Below, in pieces: positions 11,690-24,024 of a stretch of 64,000 nucleotides of DNA. How positions within the stretch are numbered: the first letter of the stretch is position 1; every line of letters starts with the position of its first letter. The position numbers and the translations under genes are program-made. The DNA comes from Sesamum alatum (Eukaryota; Streptophyta; Magnoliopsida; Lamiales; Pedaliaceae), in contig JACGWO010000004.1 in the NCBI GenBank assembly GCA_034509735.1, positions 16,783,395 to 16,847,394 of the forward strand, written 5' to 3'. The notes below the pieces were generated by a model that did no database searches, was not told the DNA's origin, and was given only the letters and a program-made list of their open reading frames with translations.

Positions 11690-11812
11690 AACGTCAAAAG
11701 GATACTAACGGTGTTAGGCATTAGTGACAAGTGAGCTGAATTTAAAATAACACAGGGGGTTTTTTGCATATTTCGTTAACACAGGGGGGGGGGGGGTTTA
11801 TGTAATTATCCC
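11690..11812. repeat. MULE1 right terminal region
   Basis: Contains AACACAGGGGG, then AACACA with a run of 13 G, and ends TATGTAATTATCCC. The organisation matches the ends of MULE2. B-family LTR sequence resumes at 11813. The partner end is not in the window. Confidence 0.6.
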
Positions 11813-12985
11813 TTTATTTTCAGCCCATTAAATTGAATTCCAATAAATTTAATTTATTAGATAAATTCCTTTCATCTAATAAAAGGAATTACTTTTCCCA
11901 AGATAAGAAAGATCCGATTAAATCTAATTTAATCGTTCTATCCTCTCCAAATATTTAATTCTAAATTAAATACGTTATGTGTGCGGATTGTGTGTGACTC
12001 TTGATATTCACCTTCAGCTAGACTTGGTCGGATTCCTAGAATCCGTCCATTATCATGGGTGACCGTCTAGAAACGGTCCATGGCACTAGAGACTAGGTGA
12101 ATATGCGTAGGGGTGAACATTTAGGCTCTACAGTACATCTATCCTTCCGTCTACAGTCTCAGCACTTAGGGTCTAGGGCATGGATACGTAGGTACCCATC
12201 TTGGACCTAAGTGTCGGCTTATCCTATACTAAACGTCGCAGGGAATCCTTCCCTTCTGTTTAGTTACTGTGACCACAGATTTTAGGGACAAGACTCAGAG
12301 TATAGTGAGACGCTACTGTCAACGCTCTTGATAGGAGACAGATCCTTTCTTGGAAACTACTGTCACGTTGCACATCATGGCTGCACTAGATATGGCTTAT
12401 GACTACTCAGCAACTGTGTTTTGGTAATCTCTCACCATACCTAAGATACAAACACGTTGTATGGGTAAACTCAGCAATTCGTCAAGTCAAAGGATTGACC
12501 TGTACCGTTGGAACTGGGAACTCATGTCATACCTATCCGACCCTACTCAAGGTCCTCCGTAAGATGGTTCCCGCAAGTCACCTCACTCAGTCGCTCCCCA
12601 GCAACCTGACCCACTAACACTGCATAGATGACCCTCGTCACCCGTCGATGAAACTTGACAGTAGATGCTTAGTGCAAGCCTCAAGTGGATTCTCGATTCC
12701 CATTTCCCGAGATTCTTTGACTTGGAGATTTTCAGACTGATTCGACGAAATTGATTTCATGAACCTACCTCCAAGCGTAGTCCCAGCCCCCGAAATGTGG
12801 TCTCATTCTGTGGGCTTTGTTTGTGTAGTGAACAATTATAAAGCAGTAAAAGTGAACACAGACAAAGTATGAGCCAGATGAATATCACTTTCTTATTCAT
12901 CAAGGTTTATTAAAACTTTGAAATTGTTCAGACATAGGTTACAATTCGCCTAACAAGATTGGCTTCATGGTCACCTACTCTAACA
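11813..12985 (-). repeat. 3' LTR of B1 (partial)
   Basis: Matches the last 1170 bp or so of the other B-family LTRs (for example 39085-40260) and ends in CTCTAACA. The missing first part lies beyond the MULE1 border. Confidence 0.75.
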
Positions 12986-13000
12986 ATCTCCTACTTGACC
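12986..13000 (-). other. Polypurine tract of B1
   Basis: Minus-strand GGTCAAGTAGGAGAT sits immediately before the 3' LTR. A1 and A2 have GGTCAAGTGGGAGAT at the same place. Confidence 0.7.
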
Positions 13001-13755
13001 TTTAAAGCCAATCACCCATATGTCTAATACCCATCTTCTCAAGATGTTGCGTATGAGCACTCTGCGATATAGGCTTTGTCAGCGGATCTGTTGTGTTGTC
13101 TGCTGAGTTGACTCGGTCCATCCGAAAGTCACCTCTTCCTACCATTTCTCTCAGAAGGTGGTAGCGTCTAAGAATGTGCTTGGATCGGTGATGAGATCTC
13201 GGTTCCTTTGCTTGTGCTATGGATCCGTTGTTATCACAGAAGATAACTATGGGCTCTGCAATGCTAGGCACCACACCCAACTCTTGGATGTAGTTTCTCA
13301 TCCATACCGCTTCTTCGGCAGCTTCTGAAGCTGCTATGTATTCGGCCTTAGTGGTGGAATCAACTGTGGTTGCTTGCTCGGAACTTTTCCATGCTACCAC
13401 TCATCCATTTAGCCTGAATACATAACCTGACTGAGACATGGCATCATCGTCAACTGCCTGGAAGCTAGCATCGCTAAAGCCTTCCAGGATTAGTTCTCCA
13501 TTGCGATAGACCAAGAACGTTTCCTTGGTCCTCCTCAGGTACTTAAGGATTCTCTTGACTGCATTCCAATGTGCCTCTCCTGCACAAGACTGATATCTGC
13601 TCGTTACACTTAAGGCGTAAGCGATGTCAGGTCTCGTGTAGTGGACGACATATTGGATGCTTCCTACGGCAGAAGCATAGGGGACAACTTTCATCCTCTC
13701 AAGTTCCTCATCAATCTGTGGAGACTGTTTCTTGGACAACTTGATCCCATGCCTC
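13001..13755 (-). pseudogene. B1 copia pol: end of RT and RNase H
   Basis: Minus-strand coding starts beside the solo LTR with RT C-terminal motifs (ASAVGSIQYVV, TRPDIAYALSV). Copia RNase H follows: DASFQAVDDD, TTKAEYIAASEA, then CDNNGSIAQAKEP and SADNTTDPLTKP. The catalytic acidic positions are visible, but an in-frame stop near 13399 separates the two halves. RNase H degrades the RNA template during reverse transcription. Confidence 0.8.
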
Positions 13756-13760
13756 ATGGG

Positions 13761-14215
13761 TGAAAGCCTAGGGAAGGCGTGTTGGTCGGCCCGGGAGTAG
13801 CGCGAATGCGGAAGCACGGTAAAAATTAAAAGATTTGCATAAACGATATGTAAAACACATTCAAGGGGTGTTCCCTTGAATCTCCCGGGCGTTCGGTGTA
13901 TCTCATGAATAATTAAAGCATAAGAAAATTTCATGGAGGCCATAGGGTTTAAAGAAAGAAGGACGAAAAACTTAAACCGAAAACCTACCGATTGTCGTTT
14001 TCGTCTTCAAACTGGTACTCGCGTTGTTCCCCGTTTTGCTCCAAGATCTTGTGTAGGTGACCCTCTAATTCATACACGCAATCCGCCCACGTATCTTGCT
14101 CCTCGTGCTAGCGAAAGAACAAGTGTATATGATATTTGGAGAGGACGGAATGATCAAACGCTATTTAATTAATGAGATCAAACCTCCTTAGTTCAATTGT
14201 CAACACAAAAGAACT

Positions 14216-14264
<49 letters not shown>

Positions 14265-15736
14265 GGAGCCGAGTAGTGTGTGTGTGTGTGTGTTTCAAAT
14301 TTCATTTCATTCTTCAAAGTGGACACTTAGGAGTATTTATAGAGGAGGAATCCTATTCCTCTTCTAATTCCTATACTTTGAAGACTCCTTCTTGAATATG
14401 ATTTGACCTAGTCAAATCCTAGTCAACATCGAGCTTTCTTGGTCAAACCAATCTAAGCCATAGATTTCTCTCTTTAATCTCAACCATTGATTAATTTAAT
14501 GAAATATTTAAACCTTATTTAAATGATCCTAAAGGCAATAAATAAATATATCAAATATAAATATTTATTCCAAGCCCATTAAATTAATTTCTAATAAATC
14601 TAATTTATTAAATAAATTCCTTATATCCAATAAAAGGAATTAATTTCTTTCCAAGAAAAGAAGGACCTGATTAAATCCAATTTAATCGTTCTATTTCTCC
14701 AAATATTTAATTCCAAATTAAATACGTCATGTGTGCGGATTGTGTGTGACTCTTTAGGTTCACCTTCAGCTAGACTTGGTTGGATTCCTAGAATCAGCCC
14801 GTCACCATGGGTGACCGTCTAGAAACGGTCCATGGCACTAGAGATTACGTTCATATACAGGGATCAACATTTAGGCTCTACAGTACATCTATCCTTCCAT
14901 CTACGGTCTCACCACTTAGAGTCTAGGGCACGGATTATGTATTACCCATTTTGGACCTAAGTGTCGGTCTGTCCTTTACCAAACGCCGCAAGGGAATCCT
15001 TCCCTTCTGTTCATTTACTGTGGCCACAGATTTTAGGGAAAAGACACAGAGTATTGTGAGACACAACTGTCAACGCCTCTTGACAGGAGACAGATCCGTT
15101 TTTCGAAACTACTGCCATGTTGTACACCGTGTCTGCACTAGATATGGCTTATGACTACTCAAGTGCATTTTGGCAATCTCCCACCATACCTAAGATATAA
15201 TCTCGATGTACAGGTAAACTCAGCAATTCCTCAAGTCAAAGGACTTGACCTGTACCGTTGGAACCGGGAACTCACGTCATACCTAACCGACCCTACCCGA
15301 GGTCCTCCGTAAGACAATTCCCGTGAGTCACCTCAGTCGGCCGCTTCCCCAGCAGGCCGACCCACTAACATTACTTAGACAACTCTCGTCACCCGTCGAT
15401 GAAACACGACAGTAGATGCTTAGTGCAAGTCTCAAGGGGAATCTCGGTACCCATTTTCGAGATTCCTTGACTTGGAGATTTTCAGACTGATTCGGCGGAA
15501 CTGATTTCATGGACCTACCTCCAAGCGTAGTCCCAGCCCCCGAAATCTGATTTCAGTCTGTGGGCTTTGTTTGTGTAGCGAACAGTTATAAAGCAGATAA
15601 AGTGAACACAAACAAAGTGCGCGAAATGAATTTTCACTTTTCTTATTCATCAAGGTTTTATTAAAACTTCAAAATTTTTCAAACATAGGTTACAATTCGC
15701 CTACCAAGATTGGCTACATGGTCACCTATTCTAACA
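13761..15736 (-). mobile_element. Solo LTR of copia family B inside B1 pol
   Basis: A complete LTR of about 1.98 kb (TGAAAG to TAACA on the plus strand) flanked by the 5-bp TSD ATGGG at 13756-13760 and 15737-15741. The B1 coding sequence resumes directly after the TSD. It shows the usual outcome of LTR-LTR recombination after insertion. It holds a (GA)n microsatellite and the conserved hairpin. Confidence 0.9.
14220..14292. repeat. GA and GT microsatellites in the solo LTR
   Basis: A long GA run at about 14220-14255 and a GT run at about 14275-14292. Shorter versions occupy the equivalent place in the other B-family LTRs (near 24520-24560 and 38740-38800). Confidence 0.8.
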
Positions 15737-15741
15737 ATGGG

Positions 15742-16965
15742 AAGGAAGCCTCGTTTGGAGTTGTCCATGCGAAATCTTTTCAGGACTTTCTCCATATCCG
15801 AGTTTTAGGTCAGTCCCAACATTCTTCTAGATCTGTCCTGACAATCTGGATGCCAAGAATGTAGGAGGCTTCACCCAAACCCTCATGGAAAACTGTGTTG
15901 ATAACCATGCTTTTGTCTTACCCAACATTCTAACGTCATTACCTAAGAGTAGAATGTCATCCACATAAAGCCCTAGGAACACTATAGAGCTCCCACTGAC
16001 CTTATTGTATACACAAGGGTCGGATTCGTTTTTGATGAAATCATAGCCCCATGACTTCATCAAAGCGAATGTTCCAGCTTCGGGATGCTTGTTTGAGGCC
16101 ACAGATGGACTTCTGGAGACGACAGACTTTCTGCTCTTCTCCGGCGGCTGTGAATCCCTCCGCTGATCCATGTAGATCTCTTCCTCAACGAAACCATTGA
16201 GGAAAGCCATTTCATGTCCATTTGCCATATCTCATAGTCATACCATGCTGCTATGGCAAGCAAGATCCGAATGGACTTAGCCATAGCTATCCTTGAAGTC
16301 GACCCCGGGTCGATGAGTGTACCCTTTTGCCACTAGCTTAGCCTTGAAGGTTGTGACTTCTCCATCAATGCCAAGTTTGCGCTTATAGACCCATTTACAG
16401 CCAACTGGCTTAAACCCTTTGGGTGGGTTTACAGGTGTCCAGACTTGGTTCTCACTCATGGAGTCCATTTCGATTTTCATGGCCTCAAGCCATCTCCCGG
16501 AATCGATGTCAGACATCGCTTCCTCGTAAGTCTTAGGATCCTTATCCAATTGACTGGTCGCGTTTAGAAAGCCATACCTCATGGGATGGAGAGACTCTCT
16601 AGCTGACCTACGGAGAACGGGAACGTCAGTGGTGACTGTGGGCGTTGACTGAATAGGAGCTGGGGGTTCAGGTACCGGGGCTGGCTCTTCCTGAGGTCGT
16701 TCGTCATGCCTGGCATGATGAACTTCTCGAGGTTTATCAGACTTCTGGGTATTTATCCTGAATCCTCTTAGTGAGGTATCTGCGGCTTCTGCTGATGACT
16801 GATTTGCGTCACTTGACTCCTCAAGGATCAGCTCATCAGGTTTGACACCTTCTGGAAATCCTTGTTCCAAGAACACTGCATTCTTTGAAACAAACACCTT
16901 TTGTTCCAAGGGGTCATAGAAATAATAACCTGCAGTTTTTTTAGGGTATCCAACGAACCTGCACA
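15742..16965 (-). pseudogene. B1 copia pol: integrase tail and reverse transcriptase
   Basis: Minus-strand pieces of copia RT in several frames: GCKWVYKRKLG, LVAKGYTHRPGVDF, AKSIRILLAIAAWYDYEIWQ, then YVDDILLLGND with the YVDD active-site box. The N-terminal side carries the integrase C-terminal GYPKKTAGYYFYDP motif and a linker with RRSAR. Frameshifts occur near 16285, 16200 and 15830. It is continuous with 13755 once the solo LTR is removed. Confidence 0.75.
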
Positions 16966-17954
16966 AACTAGACTTTGTTCTAGCTTGTCTCCCACTAGCT
17001 TCTTAACGTATGCGGGGCTACCCCACACTTTCAAGTAGTTGTAGGACGCAGGCTTGTCGTGCGATATCTCATACGGAATTTGGGTCAGTACACTGGTTTG
17101 CGCCAAGTTTAATAATTTGGCCGCAGTCTCCAATGCGTAGCCCCAAAAAGACAAGGGCAATTTGTTAAAACTCATCATGGATCGGACCATGTCTAATAGG
17201 GTTCGATTCCTCCTTTTAGAGACCCCATTTAACTGTGGTGTCCCGGGAGGTGTCTATTTAGAGATTATACCATTTTCTTTAAGATAATTAAGGAACTCAG
17301 TACTAAGGTATTCTCTACCTCAGTCTGACTGTAGGACTTAAATTTTGCAGCTGATTTGGTTCTCAACTTCAAACCTGAATTCTTTAAACCTCTCAAGAGC
17401 TTCAGACTTGTACCTCGTCAGGTATACATAACCATACCGTGAATGATCATCGGTGAAGCTTATGCAGTAGGAGAAACCACCTCGGGTTTGCATCCTTAGT
17501 GGTCCACATACGACTATATGGACCAAGTCCAACAGATCTGTGGTAAGCCTGCTTTGTTCTACAAAGGGCTTTTTAGTAATTTTTCCTCTGAGACAAGTTT
17601 CCCAAGTTCGTAGTTTACTCAAGTCCCCAACCTCTAGGTTCTTTGAGTCTACCAATTTCTTCATCCTATCTGGGGAAATATGACCTAGCCTTGCGTGCCA
17701 CAGTTGTGCAATCCCGTTATCATCTATTTTACTGTTTGTGTTGACTGTTTAGAACGAAATTCACTTGTTGTAAGATATAGAGACCATTATTGAGCGTACC
17801 AAACAAATGAGCAATTCCACCCTTCATCAAATAAAAGTAATTTTTATTTATTATAAACTCATATCCACTATTGTCTAACAACGGAATGGAAATGATGTTT
17901 CTAATTATCCTAGGTACATATTAAACTTGCTCTAATTCTATACTAATACGATCA
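16966..17954 (-). pseudogene. B1 copia pol: pre-integrase and integrase core
   Basis: Reads SFTDDHSRYGYVYL (integrase core, DDHS signature), RNRTLLDMVRSMMSF and LPLSFWGYALETAAKLLN. The pre-integrase zinc region lies in the 17665-17760 stretch. Stops interrupt the core at about 17250. MULE2 lies just upstream (TSD from 17955) in the region joining protease and pre-integrase. Confidence 0.7.
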
Positions 17955-18065
17955 CTAACTACTAGGGTAAAATGCAATTTACCCCCCTGTGTTTTCGGAA
18001 ATGTTTATAAAAACCCTCTATGAAAAATAAACTACCAAACCCCCCCCCCCCTGTGTGATATTCAA

Positions 18066-18936
18066 AATATAGCACACTGCCCCCTGACTAAATTTTAACT
18101 AATTGCAAATGTTGAAAGACAAAATTACCCTCATATATATATGAAGGTTGTCAACTGTTGACTCGCAATTCAGATGAAAAAAATCAGAGAATGGAGGAAA
18201 CCTCTGGCGATTGAGCGATTGAAAAAGCCCTAATTCTAACAAAACCCTAGAAATCTTCGTTTCTACCGTAGAAATCAACAAAAATCGAGGGATATTGAGG
18301 AGGTGTTGTCGTCGACTGAAAGTGAGAGAAGAAGGAGCAATATTCTTCGTATTGTTGCTGCTTTCCACTTCGAAGAGAAGAGGAAAATGGGAGGCAGGAG
18401 ACTCCACACCGAACCCACACTGGAGCGAAGTGTACTTGGATAAAAGGCGAGGGGGAAAAGGGGGGAAGGCAGGAGGCTCCATTTCAGTGTTGTTGCTTTC
18501 ACTTTGTACTGCTGCTGCTTTTCACTTTGTATTGCTGCTGCTCAACTTTAGTTTTTGCTTGCAAAATTAAGGTATGTATAGGTTATATACTTGTATACAT
18601 TTAGGATTTGGAGAATCTTTTTTAATATGCTTCTGTGAAGTATTGTTTAAAAGTAGTATGAGGGCATGTTGTTATATATATATTTTATTTGAGAATCTTT
18701 GACTCTATTATTATAATGTCCTTTAGATGCTTTTCTATGATTGTAAACTTTAAAAAAATATTGTCTTGATGTTGTATGTGGTCCCTGTGTTCTGCCCCCC
18801 TCTGTATTATTGAGAATGGTCCCATTTTCATTTTCATAGTTAATGTGAAGTGCATTTTATTGTTTTAGTTATAATGGTTGTTGGGATGGTTTTCTGATGC
18901 TATTTTTTATTTCCATTCAATTGTCTATATGTGCAG
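18066..18936 (+). other. MULE2 5' region without recognised protein
   Basis: About 870 bp between the left terminal region and the SWIM exon. It resembles a transcription leader (pyrimidine-rich, AAACCCTAG-like motifs near 18225-18250). The N-terminal, DNA-binding and catalytic parts of a MURA transposase are missing here. I see no convincing captured host gene. Confidence 0.5.
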
Positions 18937-20062
18937 AGCTTCGAATATCATGATGTTTGGTTTTGGACTGGTGGTAAATCATTTCACAAACACGTTTGTT
19001 GTGGATCTGCAAAAAAAAACATGCACATGTGGCCTTTTCCAGTTGACAGCATATCCATGTTGTCATGCTTGTTCAGCCATTTCGACAAAGAGATCCAATC
19101 TGGAGGACTTTGTGGATGAGTGTTACAAGAAGGCCTGTTATTTGAAGGTTTACGCTGAAAGAATACATGCAGTGCCTGGGTCTAGGGACTACATAAACAC
19201 ATCGTTTCAGCCCCCACAACCTCCAAAGATCAAGAAGAAATTGGGAAGGCCTATGAAAATGAGGAGAAAGGGGCCTGATGAACTACAGACCGCAAGTTGC
19301 AGAAAAGGCTTGTCCCACACGTGCAGCAAATGCTTTGAAGTTGGCCACAACAAACAGACTTGCACAAATGTACCTCATCCAGAGTCCATATTTTACCAGG
19401 TACGGTTGGATGTTTCTATACACATTCTTTTTGTATGATGAATTCATTTTTTTAGTTATCAGTATGATAAATTGATTTTTTATTCACAGGAGGGGCCAAC
19501 ACAACAAGTTATCAATCAACGACCTCATATAGGCTCTCAACAACAGGGGGTTTGTATTCCTGCGGTTAAATAAACTTGTGCATAGGCAGATTTTGTTAAC
19601 TTAATTACCATTTTTGACAGGGACATGAGATCATGATGAAGTGCTCACCTCAAGACATGAAGCTCCTCTGTTAAGCCAGGATGGAGCTGGAGGTTCCCAG
19701 CCAGAAGCTCAATCATTTCCTCATCAAACTATAATTGTAAGTATACTTAATACTGTTTTTATTTTAATTACTTTTCCATCAATATATGTCGATAAACTTT
19801 CTCAATTTTACAGCAACAAGTTGGCTATGAAGGGAAAAGAAATGCAGCTTTGTTGGGGATTATGGATTCTACTCCATCACCAACTATTCTATCCCAAAGT
19901 GCAAACCAACCTCGAGCAGTAGGAAATCCCCCGTCAGTTGTGGAGTTAGGTTCATCAGCCACGATTAGGAGCAGAAACAAGCGACCAACAATTACAGAGA
20001 TTTTGGAAAATATAAGGGATCGCTCAAAAAGGAGGCCGTGGAGGCATGATATCATTTACTAG
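18937..20062 (+). pseudogene. MULE2 MURA-like C-terminal gene (SWIM plus zinc knuckle, four exons)
   Basis: Probable exons are 18937-19399, 19490-19549, 19621-19736 and 19814-20062, each with GT/AG borders. The first encodes a SWIM finger (FVVDLQKKTCTCGLFQLT, then PCCHA), a helical region (LEDFVDECYKKACYLKVY), a KKKLGRP linker and a CSKCFEVGHNKQTC zinc knuckle. The last exon ends with a basic tail at a TAG stop at 20062. The DNA-binding domain and DDE core are absent, so it cannot transpose by itself. The acceptor before 18937 implies a lost or untranslated upstream exon. Confidence 0.7.
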
Positions 20063-20820
20063 AGTTTGGGGTTGATTCATTTGTAGTGTTCTTTTGAAAC
20101 TTGTCACTGTGAATGAAAACAGAAGAATTGGTAGTCTTTTGAGTATACATTTGGGTTGTTTTTGACGAATTGCAGTACTTCCGGAAACAATGTCACTATG
20201 AGTACTGTTTTATGTGAATGATTCAAGTTATCTACCTGCATTTTATGTGAATTAAATTTTCCAGCGAATTGTAGTACTTGTTGGTTATTTATCTTTTACT
20301 TTAGGAATTGTGATTTAGTGAAACAGGGCCAAATTTGATAAGCATTCCATTGTTTTAAATGATAGCGGTGTTTTTTCCTTCTTTTTTTTCTTGTGTGTGT
20401 TTTTACAGATTTTTTGCAATAAAGAACAAATGAGAAATTAATTACAGATTTTTTTTCGTGTGTTTACGGATTTTAGAAATAAAGAAAAAATGATGAATTA
20501 TAGAATTCTTTTGTTGTGTTTGCAGATTTTTTTTTATTGTATTTACAAATTTTTTCAAGGAAGAGTGAAGGAAAGAAACCCACATGTGAAGATGCGTTTT
20601 AATCCAGCCAAAAAGGGGCAAAAATGTCTTTACACCGGCAAAAAACAGTCTCCCAGTTGCACTTCACGCGCGTGCACAACAATTCTTTGATGAGGGGGGT
20701 AGGTTGCTATATTTTGAATATCACAGGGGGCTTTTTTGGTAATTTATTTTTTCATAGGGGGGTTTCTTAAACATTTCCGAAAACACAAGGGGGTAAATTG
20801 CTTTTTACCCCTAACTACTA

Positions 20821-21867
20821 GGGTGGCGGATCCTACTGCTTCTGCCGAGATGGCCTTGCCATTTTCAAGATTTAGGACCATATCTCCGCTACTCAGTTTT
20901 CTGCTTCTTTTCAGCACCTACAAATTATTGCAAATGTGAGCTCCACAGCCAGTATCTAATACCCAAGAGGCAGTGTTAGTAACCATATTAACCTTAATCA
21001 CAAAGATACCTTGCCTGGAGAGGAGTGTGGGGTAATCCCTCTTCCAATGCCCTTTCTCACGACAATGAATACATATGTCATTTGCCCTCGACTGTTGCTT
21101 TGAGTCGACCTTCCCTTTTCCTTTGTCTTTCCCCACTTTGGCAATCGGAACACTTTTAGTGTTGGTAGCTGCTTTGACGGCTTTTCCCTTTCCCTTCTTC
21201 CTTCTCCAACGTCTGGCACCCTTGCCTTTCATTTTGGAAGTCGAAGCATCTCCAAACAACACCGACGGTGCAGACTTTTTGGTCGTTGCCTTGTATTGCA
21301 CCAACATATTGATTAACTCATGAATACCCTTCTCAAGTGTGTTCATGTTGTAGTTAACAATGAATTGGTCAGAGGGTGGGAGAAACTGAAGGATCACATC
21401 TATGTACGTCTCGTTATCGAGCCCTGCCTTGAGGTCCTAGAGCTTTTCCACCAAGGTAAGCATCTTGACCCCATGCTCTTGTACTGAGGACCCTTCGGTC
21501 ATTTTAATTCCAAAGAACGCCTTCATCGCGACATACCTAGTATGTCGGTCCGGGACTGCATAGCAATTCTTCAGGCAAGCCATAATGGAAGGGATATCGT
21601 CTAGCCTTTCATACTGCTTCTGAATCTCATTGTCATAGAGGCAAGTATGACGCTACGGACTCTCCGGTTATCCTTATGCCAAGTCTCGAACGTCTCACAT
21701 TCTTCTGGCATGGATCCTTCCGGCAAGGTCCTAGGGAACGGCTCGTCCATGATATAGCCTTGGTTCTCGTAATCGAGGACTATCCTCAAATTGAGCAACC
21801 AGTCGTTGTAATTGGTTCCATTAAACTTGTTGGTCTCAAGTATGGTTGATAATGGGTTCTTAGACAT
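20821..21867 (-). pseudogene. B1 copia gag and protease
   Basis: Gag starts at 21867 with MSKNPLSTILETNKFNG, followed by the copia gag region, then frameshifts at about 21400-21600. The second part (21397-20918) has INMLVQYKATT, a Lys/Arg-rich basic stretch, a zinc knuckle CIHCREKGHWKRDY whose last Cys is replaced by Tyr, and the protease site SWVLDTGCGAHIC (DTG). MULE2 cuts the gene directly downstream. Gag forms the particle and packages RNA. The protease cleaves the polyprotein. Confidence 0.8.
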
Positions 21868-24011
21868 TTTTAAATCTACATTTAAAGAATAGAACTACAA
21901 TCAGCAGAATAAAAATGAAAGTTTTAATAAAATCAAATGCTTGGACTTTAGTCATTTAATGCTCCCACTATTTATACGAAAATACGACACTCTCAAACGT
22001 TGTTTTCGGAAAATCCCTTTCCTAGTGGGCTTGGGATCCACAGCGATTTTTCCCATACCCCGCTTTTACGATTCGCATGGGAAAAAATCCTGTGGGAGGT
22101 ATACCATACCTTTCTCGTTCCACGAGATTTTCAAGATAATTGCCTCACCCTTTTACGTGATCCCTAGGACTCCAAGCGAATCAAGTTATTCGGACGTTAG
22201 ACTCGACCCAATCAACCGATTCATAGACTCACTGCTACCTCCACGACTCGTGAAACAGGTAACAATAGTCTACTCCTCGTTCATGACAAAGTGTAGCTTC
22301 TTTTAAGCACGATAGTCGTGCCACAACTCGTGAGACCATGCTATTGACCTAAACTAGCTTCCTCACTTTGCCATGCATGGAAGGCATGGACAAACTCCTA
22401 GAGTTCAAGCCCATTTATGAAGGGTCTAATATTTTAAACTTTGGTCCAACCAAGTAAGAGTTGAAATGACCAAGATCCTTTACATACATACATACATAAT
22501 GCATAATAAAGGTTTACATCCCATAGCAATAGTATGATAAATAAACCATTCATTCACCATAAGAGCCACATGCAAAATTAAAGCCTAGCACGTCCCTACT
22601 GGATGATCACAAGCCCGAATCTTATGCAACCCACTGAGCCCGCAGTGGATCTATGGTCAATCTAGGGTTGGTCCTAAACTATTACATTTAATAATAGCAA
22701 CCCAATCCACAAGTTGATGGGCCTTGGTCTCTTTCTCCTTCAGGTGTCCATGGAACGCCTTGGATTCTTCATTCTGGGCTGTCCATTTGGGCCATCCTTC
22801 ATCTCCACCAATAAAATAAAAATAATTCCTCACCCTATACTACTCTCATTATATATTTAAAAAGAAACCCCAGCGAAAACCCGGGGGGAGTACAATAGGG
22901 GGAGATAGAATGCCTTATTATTCCAAGGCAACTAGAAAAGGAGGATGAGAAAATAAGAGAGGCACACAGGCCCAACATAAAGTTAAACCATACATGCAGT
23001 CTAGGGCATGTGATCATCCGTTCTCAATCAACGCACATAATTACATGATATCCAATCACATAAATACATGTACATAATCCATGATATGCAATCACATCAT
23101 CCATAATAAAAACGAGAGAACGAGTCATGCATGTAAACTTGGCATAATATTAGCAATCCCCTTTCTTGTTTAGGAAATCCTTTCCTCATTATTTGAAAGT
23201 AAATAAAATGTCGGGATTCCAAATCCAATATAACAACTTTCCAAATAATGTCCCCAAGAAAACATGCAAATAAATAAAACAATTTTTCAGAAATTATCGA
23301 AAAAAATTAAAGAACAAGAAAAACACAAAATGACGAACGGCCCCCGCCTCTGGCGCTGCCTGTCGGCGCACGTGAGTCAGCAGGCCTGGCCTGTCGTCTA
23401 CACTCGCGCAGGGCACGTCTGGTTGGGCGCGCGTGCGCAGGCCCCTGCCTGCTTGCGCGCGCGCCTGGCCGTATTGTGCCGCGCGCGCTGGCGGGGCAGC
23501 CGTGCGCAGGATCCTTTGCCTGCGCGCGCCGCCCTGCCGTGCCGCCTGCGTGCGGTCTGCGCATGCACACGCGCATCAGGCGCGCCTGGCAGCGCTGCCT
23601 TATGCATGCGTGCGTGCGCGGCCTTCCTAGCCGCGCGAGCGCCCTTGAAGCGTAGGCCTGGCGCGCCCACGCAGGCTCCCTTGCCTGCGCGCGCGCCCGG
23701 CCATACGTCCGTCGGCAGCGCGCACAGCGGCCTTAAACCCGCGTGCACTTGAGCGTGCCTGGCAGGGCCGCCGCGCGCAGGCAGGGCGTGCGCACTGCGC
23801 GCGCGGTCAGCCGCCGGCTGCCGCGTGATGCGTTTTTCATCACGTTTTATTTTTCTACACTGTTTTCCAAGAAAACCAAGAAACATCAATAATACCAAGA
23901 ACCCATACATGTTGAAACGACAAGAAAACAACATGCTTGATAATTTAAAAGATCAAGAAACACATAAATCATGCCATACACGTTTTCATGCTTTAAACAC
24001 ATGTAGAACCC
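21868..24011 (-). other. Leader of copia element B1 with CpG-rich block
   Basis: A 2.1-kb untranslated region between primer site and gag. The part near gag (21900-22700) is similar to the A1 and A2 leaders (44700-45450 and 60920-61700). The block at about 23340-23830 is extremely GC- and CpG-rich with many GCGCGC runs. The Ala/Arg/Cys-rich open frames over it on both strands are composition effects. Confidence 0.65.
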
Positions 24012-24024
24012 TAGGCCTATACCA
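24012..24024 (-). other. Primer binding site of B1 (divergent)
   Basis: Read on the minus strand next to the LTR it is TGGTATAGGCC. The first six bases match the iMet-type site TGGTATCAGAGC used by A1 and the rest differ. It is either decayed or used a different tRNA. Confidence 0.45.

Larger units (their letters stand above)
6901..11812 (-). mobile_element. MULE1: MURA-encoding Mutator-like element, left end lost
   Basis: A multi-exon MURA-type transposase runs on the minus strand. The right terminal region at about 11690-11812 has the G-run and AT structure of a MULE end and finishes ATTATCCC, directly against resumed B-family LTR sequence at 11813. No matching inverted end is found on the left, where the element abuts the copia A3 leader. 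I infer that one deletion removed the left end, the first 800 bp or so of the B1 3' LTR and most of A3. Confidence 0.65.
17965..20810 (+). mobile_element. MULE2: complete 2.85-kb Mutator-like element with truncated MURA gene
   Basis: Both ends are present: the left starts GGGTAAAATGCAATTTACC and the right ends GGTAAATTGCTTTTTACCC, inverted copies of each other. The inverted similarity extends about 100 bp inward through G/C-runs (left run of 12 C at 18040-18051). A perfect 10-bp TSD, CTAACTACTA, flanks it at 17955-17964 and 20811-20820, a size typical of MULEs. It interrupts the copia B1 protease-integrase region. Only the C-terminal part of the transposase gene is present, so it was probably moved in trans. 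Confidence 0.92.

Noticed and set aside
18295..18570. Captured host gene fragment in MULE2 (Pack-MULE)
   Set aside because: The open frames on both strands show no recognisable domain and the region resembles a MULE transcription leader. I cannot support capture without a search.
23264..23934. Long Ala/Arg/Cys-rich open frames on both strands over the GC-rich block
   Set aside because: They overlap each other in opposite strands inside an untranslated copia leader. GC-rich DNA has few stop codons. There is no motif and no conservation with the equivalent blocks in A1 and A3.
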